DNA of 64,000 nt, from the NCBI RefSeq assembly GCF_041008525.1, contig NZ_JBFLUG010000027.1, forward strand, positions 1-64,000, given 5' to 3'. The first letter of the stretch is position 1. Each line of letters starts with the position of its first letter. Below are positions 27,301 to 36,265 of this stretch, in pieces. Both the position numbers and the translations under genes were made by a program. Under the pieces are notes generated by a model, which did not search any database, was not told the origin of the DNA, and saw only the letters and a program-made list of their open reading frames with translations. This DNA is from Parafrankia sp041008525 (GTDB lineage Bacteria; Actinomycetota; Actinomycetes; Frankiales; Frankiaceae).

Positions 27301-30300
27301 GGCCGCCGACGGGGTACGCGAGTTCGCCGCGCAGATCAGCGTGACCGAGCCCGCGTGGCTGGCGGACCACGTCGCGATGAACCGGGTGGTCTTCCCCGGC
27401 ACCGGCTACCTGGAGACGCTGCTGGCGCTGCAGGACGCCGTGTACGGCGACACCGGGCGGCCGATCGTGGACCTGCGCATCGCCGAGCCGCTGTTCCTGG
27501 CCGAGGACGAGCGGGTGCAGCTGCGGACCAGGCTGCGCCCGGCCGCGGACGGCACCGCCACGGTGGAGATCGCCAGCATCGTGCCGGGTTCCGACGGCCC
27601 GATCGAGCGCCGGCATGTGACCGCCGCCTTCGGGCCGCGGACGGACGCCGTACCGACCCCCGCCGGCGAGCTGACCCCGGCCGGCGAGCGGCTGCGCGAG
27701 CTCGCCGCGGCGGCCGGGACGGCGACGGCGAGCCCCGCGACCGGGAGAGCGGCCTCGGCTACGATCCCGACCGCCGAGCTCTCCGCCGAGGAGGTCTACG
27801 CGGCCTACGCCGCGGCCGGCCTCGACTACGGCGAGCAGTTCCGTCGGATGCGCCGGGTGCTCCGCTACGGCGAGATCGGGACGCCGGACGTCCTGGCCGT
27901 CGGCGAGCTGCGGGGCAACGAGGCGGCGGGCGGCACCTCCGGCGTCGAGCTGGTGGCGCCGGCCATCCTCGACAGCGCGTCGCACGCGTTCGCCGCGCTG
28001 GCCGTCGACGACGAGAAGTACCTGCCGGTGCGTTTCGGCTACTTCCGGTTGCTGAAGAAGCCCCGCTCCGCCGACCTGCAGGTGCTGCTGGCCACGGCCG
28101 AGGTGGACGCCGACGGCGTCGACATCTCGCTCGACCTGCTCGTGCTGGAGGGCGGCGAGCCGGTGTTCGAGCTGCGTGGCCTGGGCTGCCGCCGGCTCGC
28201 CGAGAGCACCGGCCGCCGGACGGGCCTCGTCCAGCACCTTCGCTGGACGAAGCAGTCGCTGCCCGGGCAGGGCGGCCAGAGCGACCGGCATCTGCTCGCG
28301 GTGCTGCCGACCGGCACCGACGAACCGGCCAGCCTGCGGACGCGGGCGGAGGGCGCCGGGGTGCGCCTGAGCATCGCCCGGACCCTCGCCGAGGTCCGCA
28401 CCGCGCTGCGGGACGGCGCGGTCACCGACATCGGCTGGTGGTGGGCCGCTTCCGGCGGGCGGCCGAGCGCCGGCCCCGCGAGCGCCAGCCAGGCCGTGGC
28501 CAGCCTGGACACGGACCGTCTGGACACGGACAGCTCGGGCACGGACAGCTCGGGCACGGACAGCTCGGGCACGGACGGCCCGACCACGGCCGCGCTGTGG
28601 GCCGAGACGGAGTGGAACTACACCGGGCTGCTCGAGCTGGTCGGGGTGCTCGGCGATGCCGGCTTCGGCCGGGACCAGCGGCTGTGGCTGCTCACCGAGC
28701 AGGCCCAGCATCTGCCCGGCGACACCCCTGCCGCCGCCGGGCCGCCGCCCGCGGCGAGCCTGTGGGGCTTCGGCCACACGCTGCTCAACGAGTTCCCGTC
28801 CTGGCGGGTCACGCTGATCGACCTGGCCGACGCCGACCCCGGGCCGTTCCTCGACGAGCTGACCGGCCGCACCGGCGAGGAGTTCCAGCTCGCCTTCCGC
28901 GGCGGTCTGCGCCACGTGCGCCGGCTGCTGCCGGCAGGCCCCGACGGCGGGCCGGAGGACGGGCCGGCCGGGCCGGACGGCAACGCCGAGCTGGTCATCC
29001 GGGAGTACGGCCGGTTCGGCGGGATCACGCTGGTGCCCAGCGCGGACATCCCGCCGACCCGCGACGAGATCCAGGTGGCGGTGCACGCCGCCGGGCTGAA
29101 CTTCAAGGACGTGCTCAACGCGCTGGGCATGCTCCGCGAATTCGGCGACCAGCCGCTCGGCTTCGAGGCGGCGGGCACCGTCGTCGCGGTCGGCCCGCAG
29201 GCAGCCTTCCAGCTCGGCGACGAGGTCGTCGTCAACCACATGGGCTGCATGAAGCGCCGGATCACGGTGCCGTCGGCGATGGCGGTGCCCAAGCCGGCGA
29301 ACGTCAGCTTCGTCCAGGCCGCCGGCCTCGGCTCGGTGTACGTCACCGCCCACTACGCGCTGACGACGCTCGCCGGGATGAAGGCCGGCGACAGGGTGCT
29401 CGTCCACGCCGCCGCCGGCGGTGTCGGCCAGGCCGCCGTGCACATGGCGAAGGCGGTCGGCGCCGAGGTGTACGCCACCGCCAGCCCGCACAAGTGGCCG
29501 CTGCTGCGGGCCCAGGGTGTGCGGCACGTGATGAACTCGCGCACGCTCGACTTCGCCGACGAGATCCTGCGGGTCACCGACGGCGCCGGCGTCGACATCG
29601 TCCTGAACAGCCTGAACAAGGACTTCATCCCGGCGGGGCTGCGGGCGCTGGGCGACGGCGGCCGGTTCGTCGAGATGGGCAAGGTCGGTGCCTGGACGCC
29701 GGAGCAGATGCGGGCGGCCCGCCCGGACGTCACCTACCACAACTTCGATCTCAGCGAGCTGCCCGAGACGGAGATGTACCGGCTCAACAGCGAGATCATG
29801 GGCATCGTCGTGAGCCGCGTCGCGGCCGGCGAGCTGCCGCCGATCCACACCACCGCCTACGCGCTCGACGAGGTCGAAGAGGCGTTCGGGGTCCTCAGCC
29901 GAGGCGCCAACATCGGCAAGCTGATCCTGACGTTCGTCGACGAGCACGTCCCGGCGGCGCGGGAGGTGACGCTCGACCCGGAGCACACCTACCTGGTCAC
30001 CGGCGGGCTGGGCGGGCTCGGTCTGCTCACCGCCGGGCAGCTCGTCGACCGGGGCGCCCGGCACATCGCGCTGGTCGGCCGGCGCACCGAGCCGGCCGCG
30101 GACGTCGCGCCGCTGCTCGCCCGGCTGCGGGAGAAGGCCGAGGTCACGGTGCACCGGGCCGACATCTCCGAACCGGCCGAGGTGACGCGGCTGGTCGGGG
30201 AGCTGACGGCCGGGCGGCCCGTCGGCGGGATCGTGCACGCCGCCGGTGCCATCGTCGACGGCCCCGTCGCCGCCATGACCTGGGAGCAGATGCGTCCGGT

Positions 30301-31042
30301 GCTGGCACCGAAGATGGCCGGCGCGGCTCTGCTGCACCAGGCCACGCGGGCTTTCCCGCAGCTCGCGTTCTTCGTCGGGTACTCGTCGGCCGCCTCGGTG
30401 ACCGGCGCGCAGACCCAGGCGAACTACGCGGCGGCGAACGCCTATCTGGACGCGCTGATGCAGTGGCGGACCGCCCGGGGCCTGCCCGGCCTGAGCATCA
30501 ACTGGGGCCCGTGGAGCACGGTCGGCATGTCCGCCGGGCTCAGCGAACAGCTGATCCGGCGCTGGGCCGACGAGGGTGTGCGGCTGCTGGCACCAGCGAA
30601 GGGCGTCCGGGCGTTCAACGCGGTTCTCGGCGCGCCGACCGCCCAGGTGGTCGTCGGTGAGGCGGACTGGGGCCGGTACGCCGCGACCCGGCCGGCCGGG
30701 AACGCCCTGTACGCCAGGTACGCCGTCGACGACGGTTCCGCGGCGCGCATCGACCTGGAGGCGCTGCTCGCGGCCAGCCGTCCGGAACGCACCGCGGCCA
30801 TCGACGAGTTCGTGCGGGCCAAGGTCGCCGACGTCCTGCACTACGACGACGTCGAGGACGTCGACTCGGTCACCGAGTTCACCGCTCTCGGCCTCGACTC
30901 ACTGGTGGCCGTCGAGCTCAAGAACGCCCTGGAGTCGGCGTTCCGGCTGCCGCTGGCGACGTCGATCGCCTACGACTACCCGTCGGCCAGCCTGCTCGCC
31001 GAGTTCCTGGACCAGCAGCTGGTGCCCGAGCCCGCGGCCTGA
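24314..31042 (+). CDS. Type I polyketide synthase, KS-AT-DH-ER-KR-ACP, fully reducing
   Basis: A 2242-residue single-module synthase. KS about 59-510 (Cys230 in DAACASSLTALH, then EAHGTGTPLGDP and KTNIGHMEP). AT about 596-900 (Ser689 in GHSIGEV; HAFHSP predicts malonyl-CoA). DH about 963-1250 (His1019 in WLADHVAMN and Asp1220 in AILDSASHAF; the usual HxxxGxxxxP has Asn for Gly). ER about 1560-1885 (HAAAGGVGQAAV). KR about 1892-2090 (TYLVTGGLGGLG, Tyr2038). ACP with Ser2196 in LGLDSLVAVE. The full reducing set on one module suggests iterative synthesis of a saturated or nearly saturated chain. There is no thioesterase or reductase domain, so release is in trans. Confidence 0.95.
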   Translation: MTTTPTDRPADRPADRPTAAPTRTPESTGQDAAELAAALATIRGREEALDARESRLHEPVAIVGVGLRFPGDNHTLDDFSAFLRAGRNGIRPVPEDRWDLDAFTARNPDDRGRIRVAGCGFVDDIDKFDAQFFNISPLEAQFTDPQQRMLLETAWEALEDANINPTTLRHGNGGVYIGASSIDYALELDSLPYEDLDGHLASGITTFPMSGRLSYFLGWRGPSISTDAACASSLTALHLAVDGLRSGQTDIALCGAVNAIHHPRILVVFSNGNMMAPDGQCKTFDEAADGYARAEGCAVLVLKRLSDARRDNDRILAVVRGTAIGQDGESAGLTVPNGTAQEAVMRSALADARLAPSDISYVEAHGTGTPLGDPIEMGAITEVFSESRTKATPVAVASVKTNIGHMEPVAGLGGVIKTIAQMRERTIFPHLNMPNPTGRIPWDSIPVTVPTENRDWDGGGGGGDGDGDVRRALVNSFGFAGSIACAVLEEAPADTSTPAPAAAPTAAAGATGRVFTLSAKSRPALKLQIERYQRFLAENPGVDLTGLCYTANVGRAHFTHRLAGAVRGHEELTDLLARQHDQLERGRAGGPDVRKVAFLFTGQGSQYAGMGAPLYDRFAVFREHVDECDRLFAPYLDASVRDMIRGTAADPEQIHQTRLTQPALFTLEYALAKLWLSWRVRPNVLIGHSIGEVVAAAVAGLFTVADAVRLVAARARLMQSVSEPGGMIAVNAAAADVEPLLAGYPDLAIAGINAPEQCVVSGGDKALAEVGEQLTAQGHNVKRLAVSHAFHSPLMAEVYEAFRAEIADITFHEPTLTLISNVTGAVAKPAEISTPDYWVRHIGAPVNFESGVGAIARRGRHAFVEVGPTRALTALARQCVPAGDHRWLTSLAPKDLDGATIDAAVAGVYAAGLAFSWPAYHADRPGELISLPTYAFDRRRHWLPVKGRRHALGGAAIAGPVTHPLLGAEVPAAAQTDTAGTDTRATNTADSDTRAPAADGVREFAAQISVTEPAWLADHVAMNRVVFPGTGYLETLLALQDAVYGDTGRPIVDLRIAEPLFLAEDERVQLRTRLRPAADGTATVEIASIVPGSDGPIERRHVTAAFGPRTDAVPTPAGELTPAGERLRELAAAAGTATASPATGRAASATIPTAELSAEEVYAAYAAAGLDYGEQFRRMRRVLRYGEIGTPDVLAVGELRGNEAAGGTSGVELVAPAILDSASHAFAALAVDDEKYLPVRFGYFRLLKKPRSADLQVLLATAEVDADGVDISLDLLVLEGGEPVFELRGLGCRRLAESTGRRTGLVQHLRWTKQSLPGQGGQSDRHLLAVLPTGTDEPASLRTRAEGAGVRLSIARTLAEVRTALRDGAVTDIGWWWAASGGRPSAGPASASQAVASLDTDRLDTDSSGTDSSGTDSSGTDGPTTAALWAETEWNYTGLLELVGVLGDAGFGRDQRLWLLTEQAQHLPGDTPAAAGPPPAASLWGFGHTLLNEFPSWRVTLIDLADADPGPFLDELTGRTGEEFQLAFRGGLRHVRRLLPAGPDGGPEDGPAGPDGNAELVIREYGRFGGITLVPSADIPPTRDEIQVAVHAAGLNFKDVLNALGMLREFGDQPLGFEAAGTVVAVGPQAAFQLGDEVVVNHMGCMKRRITVPSAMAVPKPANVSFVQAAGLGSVYVTAHYALTTLAGMKAGDRVLVHAAAGGVGQAAVHMAKAVGAEVYATASPHKWPLLRAQGVRHVMNSRTLDFADEILRVTDGAGVDIVLNSLNKDFIPAGLRALGDGGRFVEMGKVGAWTPEQMRAARPDVTYHNFDLSELPETEMYRLNSEIMGIVVSRVAAGELPPIHTTAYALDEVEEAFGVLSRGANIGKLILTFVDEHVPAAREVTLDPEHTYLVTGGLGGLGLLTAGQLVDRGARHIALVGRRTEPAADVAPLLARLREKAEVTVHRADISEPAEVTRLVGELTAGRPVGGIVHAAGAIVDGPVAAMTWEQMRPVLAPKMAGAALLHQATRAFPQLAFFVGYSSAASVTGAQTQANYAAANAYLDALMQWRTARGLPGLSINWGPWSTVGMSAGLSEQLIRRWADEGVRLLAPAKGVRAFNAVLGAPTAQVVVGEADWGRYAATRPAGNALYARYAVDDGSAARIDLEALLAASRPERTAAIDEFVRAKVADVLHYDDVEDVDSVTEFTALGLDSLVAVELKNALESAFRLPLATSIAYDYPSASLLAEFLDQQLVPEPAA

Positions 31043-31110
31043 GGCCTGAGGCCACCTCCGGTGCCGGACGCCAGATGCCAGACGCGAGAGACAACAGACG
31101 GAGTGAGGTC

Positions 31111-32706
31111 ATGATCGATCCCGATGCCCACACGCTGACGGCCAGGTCCGCGGTGCACGCCGCCCGTCGTCCCGATCACGTGGCCCTCATCTGCGAGGAC
31201 CGGGAGCTGACCTACGCGCAGCTGCACCGGGAGAGCAACCGCACCGGGCACGCGCTGCTCGCCGCCGGGCTGCGGCGCGGCTCCCGGGTGGCCTACCTCG
31301 GCCGGGAGTCCGAGTACTACTACGACCTGGTGCTCGGCTGCGCGAAGAGCGGCACCGTGCTGGTGCCGATCAACTGGCGGTTGACCGCCCGTGAGGTCGA
31401 CCACGTCCTGCACGACTCGCACGCCGAGATCATCTTCGTGGAGGAGGAGTTCCGCCCGGTCGTCGAGCGGGTGCGGATGGACCTGCCGCGGCCGGTGACC
31501 GTGGTGACGGTCGACACCCCGGGCACCAGGTCGGGTGGGTTCCTGGCCTGGAAGGCCGGCCAGCCCGACACCGCGCTGGACCCGGGCACCGGACCGGACG
31601 ACCCGGTGGTGCAGATGTACACCAGCGGCACCACCGGGCTGCCGAAGGGCGTCGTGCTGGCGCACCGCACCTACTTCGTCTTCATCGAGAACATCCGCCG
31701 GGCCGGCAACGACTGGATCGACTGGCTGCCGACGGACCGTGCGCTGATCGCCTTCCCCGGTCTGCACTCCGGCGGCATGGCCTGGTTCCTGCACGGTTTC
31801 GTCGTCGGCTGGACCAGCGTGGTGCTGCGGATGTTCGTGCCGGAGGAGGCGGTGCGGCTGATCCGGCATCACCGGATCACCAACACCTTCGCCGCCCCGG
31901 CGATGCTGCAGATGATGCTGGACGAGCGGGGTGCCACCCCGGAGGCGTTCTCGTCGCTGCGCAAGGTGGTCTACGGCGGCGCGCCCATGCCGGCGGCGCT
32001 GATGCTGCGCTGCATCAAGGAGTTCGGTTGCGAGCTGGCGCAGATGTACGCCTCCGCGGAGACCGGCAGCGTGGTGACCGCGCTCGCCCCGCACGAGCAT
32101 GTGCCCGGCCACCCGAAACTGGGCACCGCGGGCCGGGCCTGCCCGGGCAACGAGGTGCGGATCGTCGACGAGCAGGGCCGGGCCCGGGCCGCCGGCGAGA
32201 TCGGCCAGGTGTGCGTACGGACTCCGGCCCGGTTCCTGGAGTACTGGAACCGCCCGGACGCCACCGCCGAGACCGTCCGGGACGGCTGGCTGCACATGCC
32301 GGACGCCGGCTACCTGGATCCCGACGGCTACCTGGTGATCTGCGACCGGATCAATGACATGATCATCGTCGCCGGGCAGAACATCTACCCGGTCGAGGTC
32401 GAGAACGCCATCCGGACCCATCCGGACGTGGTCGACGCGGCCGTGGTCGGGGTGGCGGACGCGCGGTGGGGCGAGGTCGTCCAGGCGGTCGTCGTGGCCC
32501 GGCCGGGCATCACCGTCACCGGCCGTGACCTGATGCGCTGGTTGCGCGGCCGGATCGCTGACTTCAAGATTCCCAACCGGTACGAGTTCGTCGACCAGCT
32601 GCCCCGCAACCCCACCGGGAAGGTGCTGCGCCGCGAGCTGCGGGCCCGGGCCGGCGCGGCTGCCGCGGCGGCCGCGGCGGCCGCGGTCGGCGGGGAGACA
32701 CCATGA
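31111..32706 (+). CDS. Acyl-CoA/acyl-ACP ligase (ANL superfamily)
   Basis: A 531-residue adenylate-forming enzyme. The P-loop MYTSGTTGLPKGVVLAHRTY, the A5-like QMYASAETGSV, MPDAGYLDPDGYLVICDR and the C-terminal lysine motif PRNPTGKVLRRELR are all present. It activates a carboxylic acid as acyl-AMP and then loads CoA or a carrier. Within this operon it may activate a starter acid or recycle a released fatty acid. The end is a run of about ten Ala residues, probably a flexible tail. It overlaps the thioesterase start (ATGA). ATG 31111 has GAGTGAGG upstream. Confidence 0.92.
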   Translation: MIDPDAHTLTARSAVHAARRPDHVALICEDRELTYAQLHRESNRTGHALLAAGLRRGSRVAYLGRESEYYYDLVLGCAKSGTVLVPINWRLTAREVDHVLHDSHAEIIFVEEEFRPVVERVRMDLPRPVTVVTVDTPGTRSGGFLAWKAGQPDTALDPGTGPDDPVVQMYTSGTTGLPKGVVLAHRTYFVFIENIRRAGNDWIDWLPTDRALIAFPGLHSGGMAWFLHGFVVGWTSVVLRMFVPEEAVRLIRHHRITNTFAAPAMLQMMLDERGATPEAFSSLRKVVYGGAPMPAALMLRCIKEFGCELAQMYASAETGSVVTALAPHEHVPGHPKLGTAGRACPGNEVRIVDEQGRARAAGEIGQVCVRTPARFLEYWNRPDATAETVRDGWLHMPDAGYLDPDGYLVICDRINDMIIVAGQNIYPVEVENAIRTHPDVVDAAVVGVADARWGEVVQAVVVARPGITVTGRDLMRWLRGRIADFKIPNRYEFVDQLPRNPTGKVLRRELRARAGAAAAAAAAAAVGGETP

Positions 32707-33464
32707 GCCCGCGGCCACGCTGGTTCCAGCCGGCCGAGATCGACCCGGAGGCCGCGGTCCGGCTGTTCTGCCTTCCCCACGCGGGCGGCGGCGCGTCGAC
32801 CTTCCACGGCTGGGCGGAGTACCTGCCCGCGGATGTCGCGATGCAGGCCGTGCAGCTGCCCGGCCGGCAGGACCGGCTCTCCGAACCGCCGTTCACCCGG
32901 CCGGAACCCCTGCTCGACGCGCTGTACGAGGCGCTGATGGACGAGCTGGACGACCGGCCGTACGCCCTGTTCGGCCACTCGCTGGGCGCCCTGCTCGCCT
33001 ACCGCCTGGCGGTGGCCGTCGACCGGCGCGGCGGTCCCCCGCCAGTGCTCGTCGGCGCCGCGGGCTGGACGCCGCGGGGGTTCCTGGTACCCCCCAAGGA
33101 CAAGATCGACGCGCCACAGCAGGAGCTCGTGGACTGGCTCATCAGCCTCGGCTCGCTGCCACCGGAGATCTACACCGACGAGCGGATGCTCGCGATCACG
33201 ATGCCGCCGACCCGGGCCGACCTGACCGTCTGCGCCTACCTGGTGGACGACGGCGCCCGGGTGCCGTGCCCGCTGGTCACCTACACCGGGCGGTCGGACA
33301 CGCTGATGAGCGAGGGCGCCGTCAGTTCCTGGCTTGGCCGCGGAACCAGCTACCTCGGCAACCGCGAGTTTCCCGGCGGCCATTTCTTCGTCGACGACTG
33401 CGGCCTCGCCATCGCCCTCGACCTTGTCAGCCACCTGCGCCGCTACCTCGCCCCGGCCCGCTAG
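32703..33464 (+). CDS. Type II thioesterase
   Basis: A 253-residue alpha/beta hydrolase of the editing thioesterase family. Typical features are LFCLPHAGGGASTFHGWAEY, QLPGRQDRLSEPPF, the nucleophile motif LFGHSLGALLAYRLA and the terminal His in GGHFFVDD. Such enzymes clear stalled or wrong acyl groups from PKS carriers, and some release product. It is translationally coupled to the ligase gene. With no thioesterase in the synthase, a release role is possible, but reductive release by the ALDH-family protein fits an amine product better. Confidence 0.93.
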   Translation: MSPRPRWFQPAEIDPEAAVRLFCLPHAGGGASTFHGWAEYLPADVAMQAVQLPGRQDRLSEPPFTRPEPLLDALYEALMDELDDRPYALFGHSLGALLAYRLAVAVDRRGGPPPVLVGAAGWTPRGFLVPPKDKIDAPQQELVDWLISLGSLPPEIYTDERMLAITMPPTRADLTVCAYLVDDGARVPCPLVTYTGRSDTLMSEGAVSSWLGRGTSYLGNREFPGGHFFVDDCGLAIALDLVSHLRRYLAPAR

Positions 33465-33561
33465 CGCCGCGCGGCGCTGTACGCCGCCGACCCCGACAGC
33501 GGCCCCGTCCCCTCCCTTTTCGTTCCCGTTCGTTCGTTGCACACCCGAAGGAGTCACGGAC

Positions 33562-33945
33562 ATGATCCCGAACAGCGACTGGAACACCTTCGTCGACCGC
33601 TACATGGCCTCCTGGAACGAGGAGGACCCCGCCGCCCGCCGAAAGATCATCGACGACATCTGGGCGGAGGACGGCACCTACTACAACCGCCTCTTCGTGG
33701 TCAGCGGCCGCGACATGATCGACAACGCGGTCACCGCCGCGCACAACGAGTACTTCGCCAAGGGATTCTCGTTCCGCTCCCAGAACGACGCCTACGGCCA
33801 TCACGGCGGCTGCCTCTTCGGCTGGGTGATGGTCAGCACCGCGACCGGTGCGGTCGACACCTTCGGCCGGGACTTCATCGTGACCAACGCCGACGGGCAG
33901 ATCACCATCGACTACCAGTTCGGCATGAAGCCGCCGTCGCTCTGA
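33562..33945 (+). CDS. SnoaL-like (NTF2-fold) single-domain protein
   Basis: A 127-residue protein with the same pattern as the two halves of the protein at 8593: RYMASWNEEDPAARRKIIDD, then a strand pair ending FGRDFIVTNADGQITIDYQF. ATG 33562 has AAGGAG seven bases upstream. The cluster therefore encodes three related NTF2-fold domains on two proteins. No catalytic residues can be assigned. Roles in double-bond shift, dehydration or ligand binding are all possible. Confidence 0.82.
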   Translation: MIPNSDWNTFVDRYMASWNEEDPAARRKIIDDIWAEDGTYYNRLFVVSGRDMIDNAVTAAHNEYFAKGFSFRSQNDAYGHHGGCLFGWVMVSTATGAVDTFGRDFIVTNADGQITIDYQFGMKPPSL

Positions 33946-34041
33946 CGTGACCTGACCGGATCCGGCCTGACCTGATCCGTCGAGAACACAGAATCCGGAA
34001 CCGGGCACCTGACACCCGGCGGACGCGGAGGAGCGATCCCG

Positions 34042-35334
34042 ATGCATGACCCGCAGGCACTGCTCGACTCGGGTGAGGAGGCCGTCGCGCGGATGTGCCG
34101 CCGCGGCCACTCCCTCGACCTGACGACCCTGGGCGAGCTGACCCGGCTGCGCCGCCAGACGGTGGACGCGGTCGGGCGCCTGCGGGCCGAGTCCAACCAG
34201 CTCGCCCGGGCCGGCCGGGACCACGGGCGTTCCGGCGGGGTCGCCCAGGCAGAGGTCCGGACCCGGGCCCGGGAGCTCAAGGAACGGATCCAGCAGACGG
34301 AGGCCGAGCACCGCCTGGTCTGCGCCGAGCTGGACGACATCCTGCTGGCGATCCCGAACCTGCCGGCCGACGACATTCCGGACGGGAACTCGGCGGCCGA
34401 GGCGGTCGAGCTGTACCGGGTCGGAGCTCCGCCCGTGTTCGACTTCCCGGTCCGCCACCACGCCGAGATCGGAGAGCTCACCGGGGTGCTCGACATGCGC
34501 CGGGCAGCCCGGCTCTCCGGCGCGCGGTTCGCCGTCGCACGGGGCCAGGGTGCGGCACTGGGACGCGCCCTGGCCGCGTTCTTCCTGGACGTCCACACCA
34601 GGGAGCACGGCTACACCGAGTACGCGGTACCGAGCCTGGTCAGCCGGGAGACGATGACCGGGACGGGACAGCTGCCCAAGTTCGAGCAGGAGCTGTTCCG
34701 GACCAGGGTCGGGGACCGCGATCTCTACCTCATCCCGACCGGGGAGGTGCCGCTGACCAGCCTGCACGCCGGGGAGACCCTCGACCCGGCGGACCTGCCG
34801 CTCGCGCTCACCGGCCACACACCGTGCTTCCGGTCGGAGGCCGGCTCCTACGGCCGGGACACCCGGGGCATCCTGCGGCTGCACGAGTTCGCGAAGGTGG
34901 AGCTGGTGCGCATCTGCCCGCCCGAGCAGTCCGAGCAGGAGCTGGCGCTGCTCCTCGGGCACGCCGAGGAGCTGCTGCGCCGCCTCGGGCTGGCCTACCG
35001 GGTCGTCGTGCTACCCGCCGGCGATATCGGGTTCTCCGCCCGCAAGACCTTCGACATCGAGGTGTGGCTGCCCAGTCAGGGGGACTACCGGGAGATCTCG
35101 TCCTGCTCGGACTGCGGCACCTTCCAGGCCCGCCGGGCCCGCATCCGGATCCGGGACCGCCGCGGCGCCACCGGCTTCGCGGCGACGCTGAACGGCTCCG
35201 GCCTGCCCGTCGGCCGCACCGTCGCCGCCATCCTCGAGCAGTACCAGCGCCCCGACGGTTCGGTCACGGTGCCCGACGTCCTCGTCCCCTACCTCGGCGG
35301 GCAACGACTGATCGAGATCACCCCCCCGACCTGA
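34042..35334 (+). CDS. serS: Seryl-tRNA synthetase, cluster copy (VlmL-like)
   Basis: A 430-residue class II synthetase. The N-terminal helical arm (about 30-110, LTRLRRQTVDAVGRLRAESN and following) binds the long variable arm of tRNA-Ser. Motif 2 is CFRSEAGSYGRDTRGILRLH and motif 3 is GRTVAAILEQYQ. The catalytic residues look intact. Placed at the end of a biosynthetic operon, it matches VlmL of valanimycin biosynthesis, which supplies seryl-tRNA for the pathway. Serine-type tRNAs without an anticodon lie 0.9 kb downstream on the other strand. A housekeeping copy elsewhere in the genome is expected but cannot be seen here. Its end overlaps the convergent XRE gene by 17 bases. Confidence 0.93.
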   Translation: MHDPQALLDSGEEAVARMCRRGHSLDLTTLGELTRLRRQTVDAVGRLRAESNQLARAGRDHGRSGGVAQAEVRTRARELKERIQQTEAEHRLVCAELDDILLAIPNLPADDIPDGNSAAEAVELYRVGAPPVFDFPVRHHAEIGELTGVLDMRRAARLSGARFAVARGQGAALGRALAAFFLDVHTREHGYTEYAVPSLVSRETMTGTGQLPKFEQELFRTRVGDRDLYLIPTGEVPLTSLHAGETLDPADLPLALTGHTPCFRSEAGSYGRDTRGILRLHEFAKVELVRICPPEQSEQELALLLGHAEELLRRLGLAYRVVVLPAGDIGFSARKTFDIEVWLPSQGDYREISSCSDCGTFQARRARIRIRDRRGATGFAATLNGSGLPVGRTVAAILEQYQRPDGSVTVPDVLVPYLGGQRLIEITPPT

Positions 35335-36118
35335 GAGCGTCGGTCGTCGTCGCGTCCGCCGGGAAGAACGACTCGATCGTCAGCTCGGCGACGGTGACGT
35401 CGCGCGGCGTGCCGAACGTGGCCACCATGCAGAAGAAGGACAGCTCCCGGTCGCCGACCCGCAGCCGCAGGGGTACGAAGATGTCCCCGGCGCCCGGGAC
35501 GGCGACCTCGGGCTCCTCCTCGTCGCACGGATAGCTCGACAGCTCGGCGTACAGGTCCGCCAGCCGACCGTCCGCCGCGACCCGCCGCCGCACGCGGCCG
35601 AGCAGGTGCGCCCGCCATTCACCGAGATTGAGGATCCACGGAGCCATTCCGAGCGGATGCAGGGCCAGCCGCAGTGTGTTGACCGGCGGCGCCAGCACCT
35701 CCGGAGCGGCCAGGTCGGTGAACAGCGACAGGCTCGGATTCGCGTCGACAATGTTCCAGTCACGGTCGACGACGACCGCGGGATACGGCGCATGGCCAGC
35801 CAGCACGCTGCGCACCGCTGTCCGCACCGAGGACATCTGCGGGGCGGTGAGCGAGGTCTCCGGATAGGCCGGCGCATAACCCGCGGCGAGAAGCAGGTCG
35901 TTGCGGTCCCGCAGCGGGACGTCCAGCTGGTCGGTGAGCCGCAGCACCATGTCGCGGCTCGGGCGGGCCCGGCCGGTCTCCAGAAAGCTCAGATGACGGG
36001 CCGAGACCTGGGCGTACGACGCCAGTTCCAGCTGGCTGAGACGTCGGCGCTCCCGCCAGAGCCGCAACAGCTCACCGACCTGTGGGCTACGGTACGTCCC
36101 GGCGATCGCCGTGGTCAT
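35318..36118 (-). CDS. XRE-family regulator with MmyB-like ligand domain
   Basis: A 266-residue protein. The N-terminal helix-turn-helix (LLRLWRERRRLSQLELASYA, then VSARHLSFLETGRARPSRDM) is followed by an MmyB-like PAS-type domain with VDRDWNIVDANPSLSLF, as in the large actinobacterial family of such regulators. Domain order and length are typical. ATG 36118 has GGAGG upstream. It lies downstream of the tRNA pair on the same strand, but a strong hairpin at 36205-36255 separates them. Its closeness to the synthetase suggests a local regulatory role. Confidence 0.9.
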   Translation of the reverse strand: MTTAIAGTYRSPQVGELLRLWRERRRLSQLELASYAQVSARHLSFLETGRARPSRDMVLRLTDQLDVPLRDRNDLLLAAGYAPAYPETSLTAPQMSSVRTAVRSVLAGHAPYPAVVVDRDWNIVDANPSLSLFTDLAAPEVLAPPVNTLRLALHPLGMAPWILNLGEWRAHLLGRVRRRVAADGRLADLYAELSSYPCDEEEPEVAVPGAGDIFVPLRLRVGDRELSFFCMVATFGTPRDVTVAELTIESFFPADATTTDALRSGG

Positions 36119-36204
36119 GCAGCCTCCTGCCATCCGGCGGTCCTGATCGACACCGACCGTACGCCATGGCAACGGACCGCAACCACAGGTGTATCCCACA
36201 GACA

Positions 36205-36255
36205 CCGCCGCCGGGCCGGCACCTCCCTCGTGCGGAGGCACCGGCCCGGCGGCGG
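36205..36255 (-). terminator. Hairpin terminator after the tRNA pair
   Basis: An inverted repeat of 22 positions with two adjacent mismatches (arms 36205-36226 and 36234-36255, 7-base loop) lies between the tRNA-like genes and the XRE gene. It is very GC-rich and without a U tract. It would end the tRNA transcript. Confidence 0.7.
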
Positions 36256-36265
36256 GCCACTGGTG

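Noticed and set aside
24083..30841. A 2252-codon open frame on the minus strand across the synthase
   Set aside because: It is antisense to a synthase with intact catalytic residues, its product is Arg/Gly/Asp-rich with no domain, and long antisense frames are normal at this GC content.
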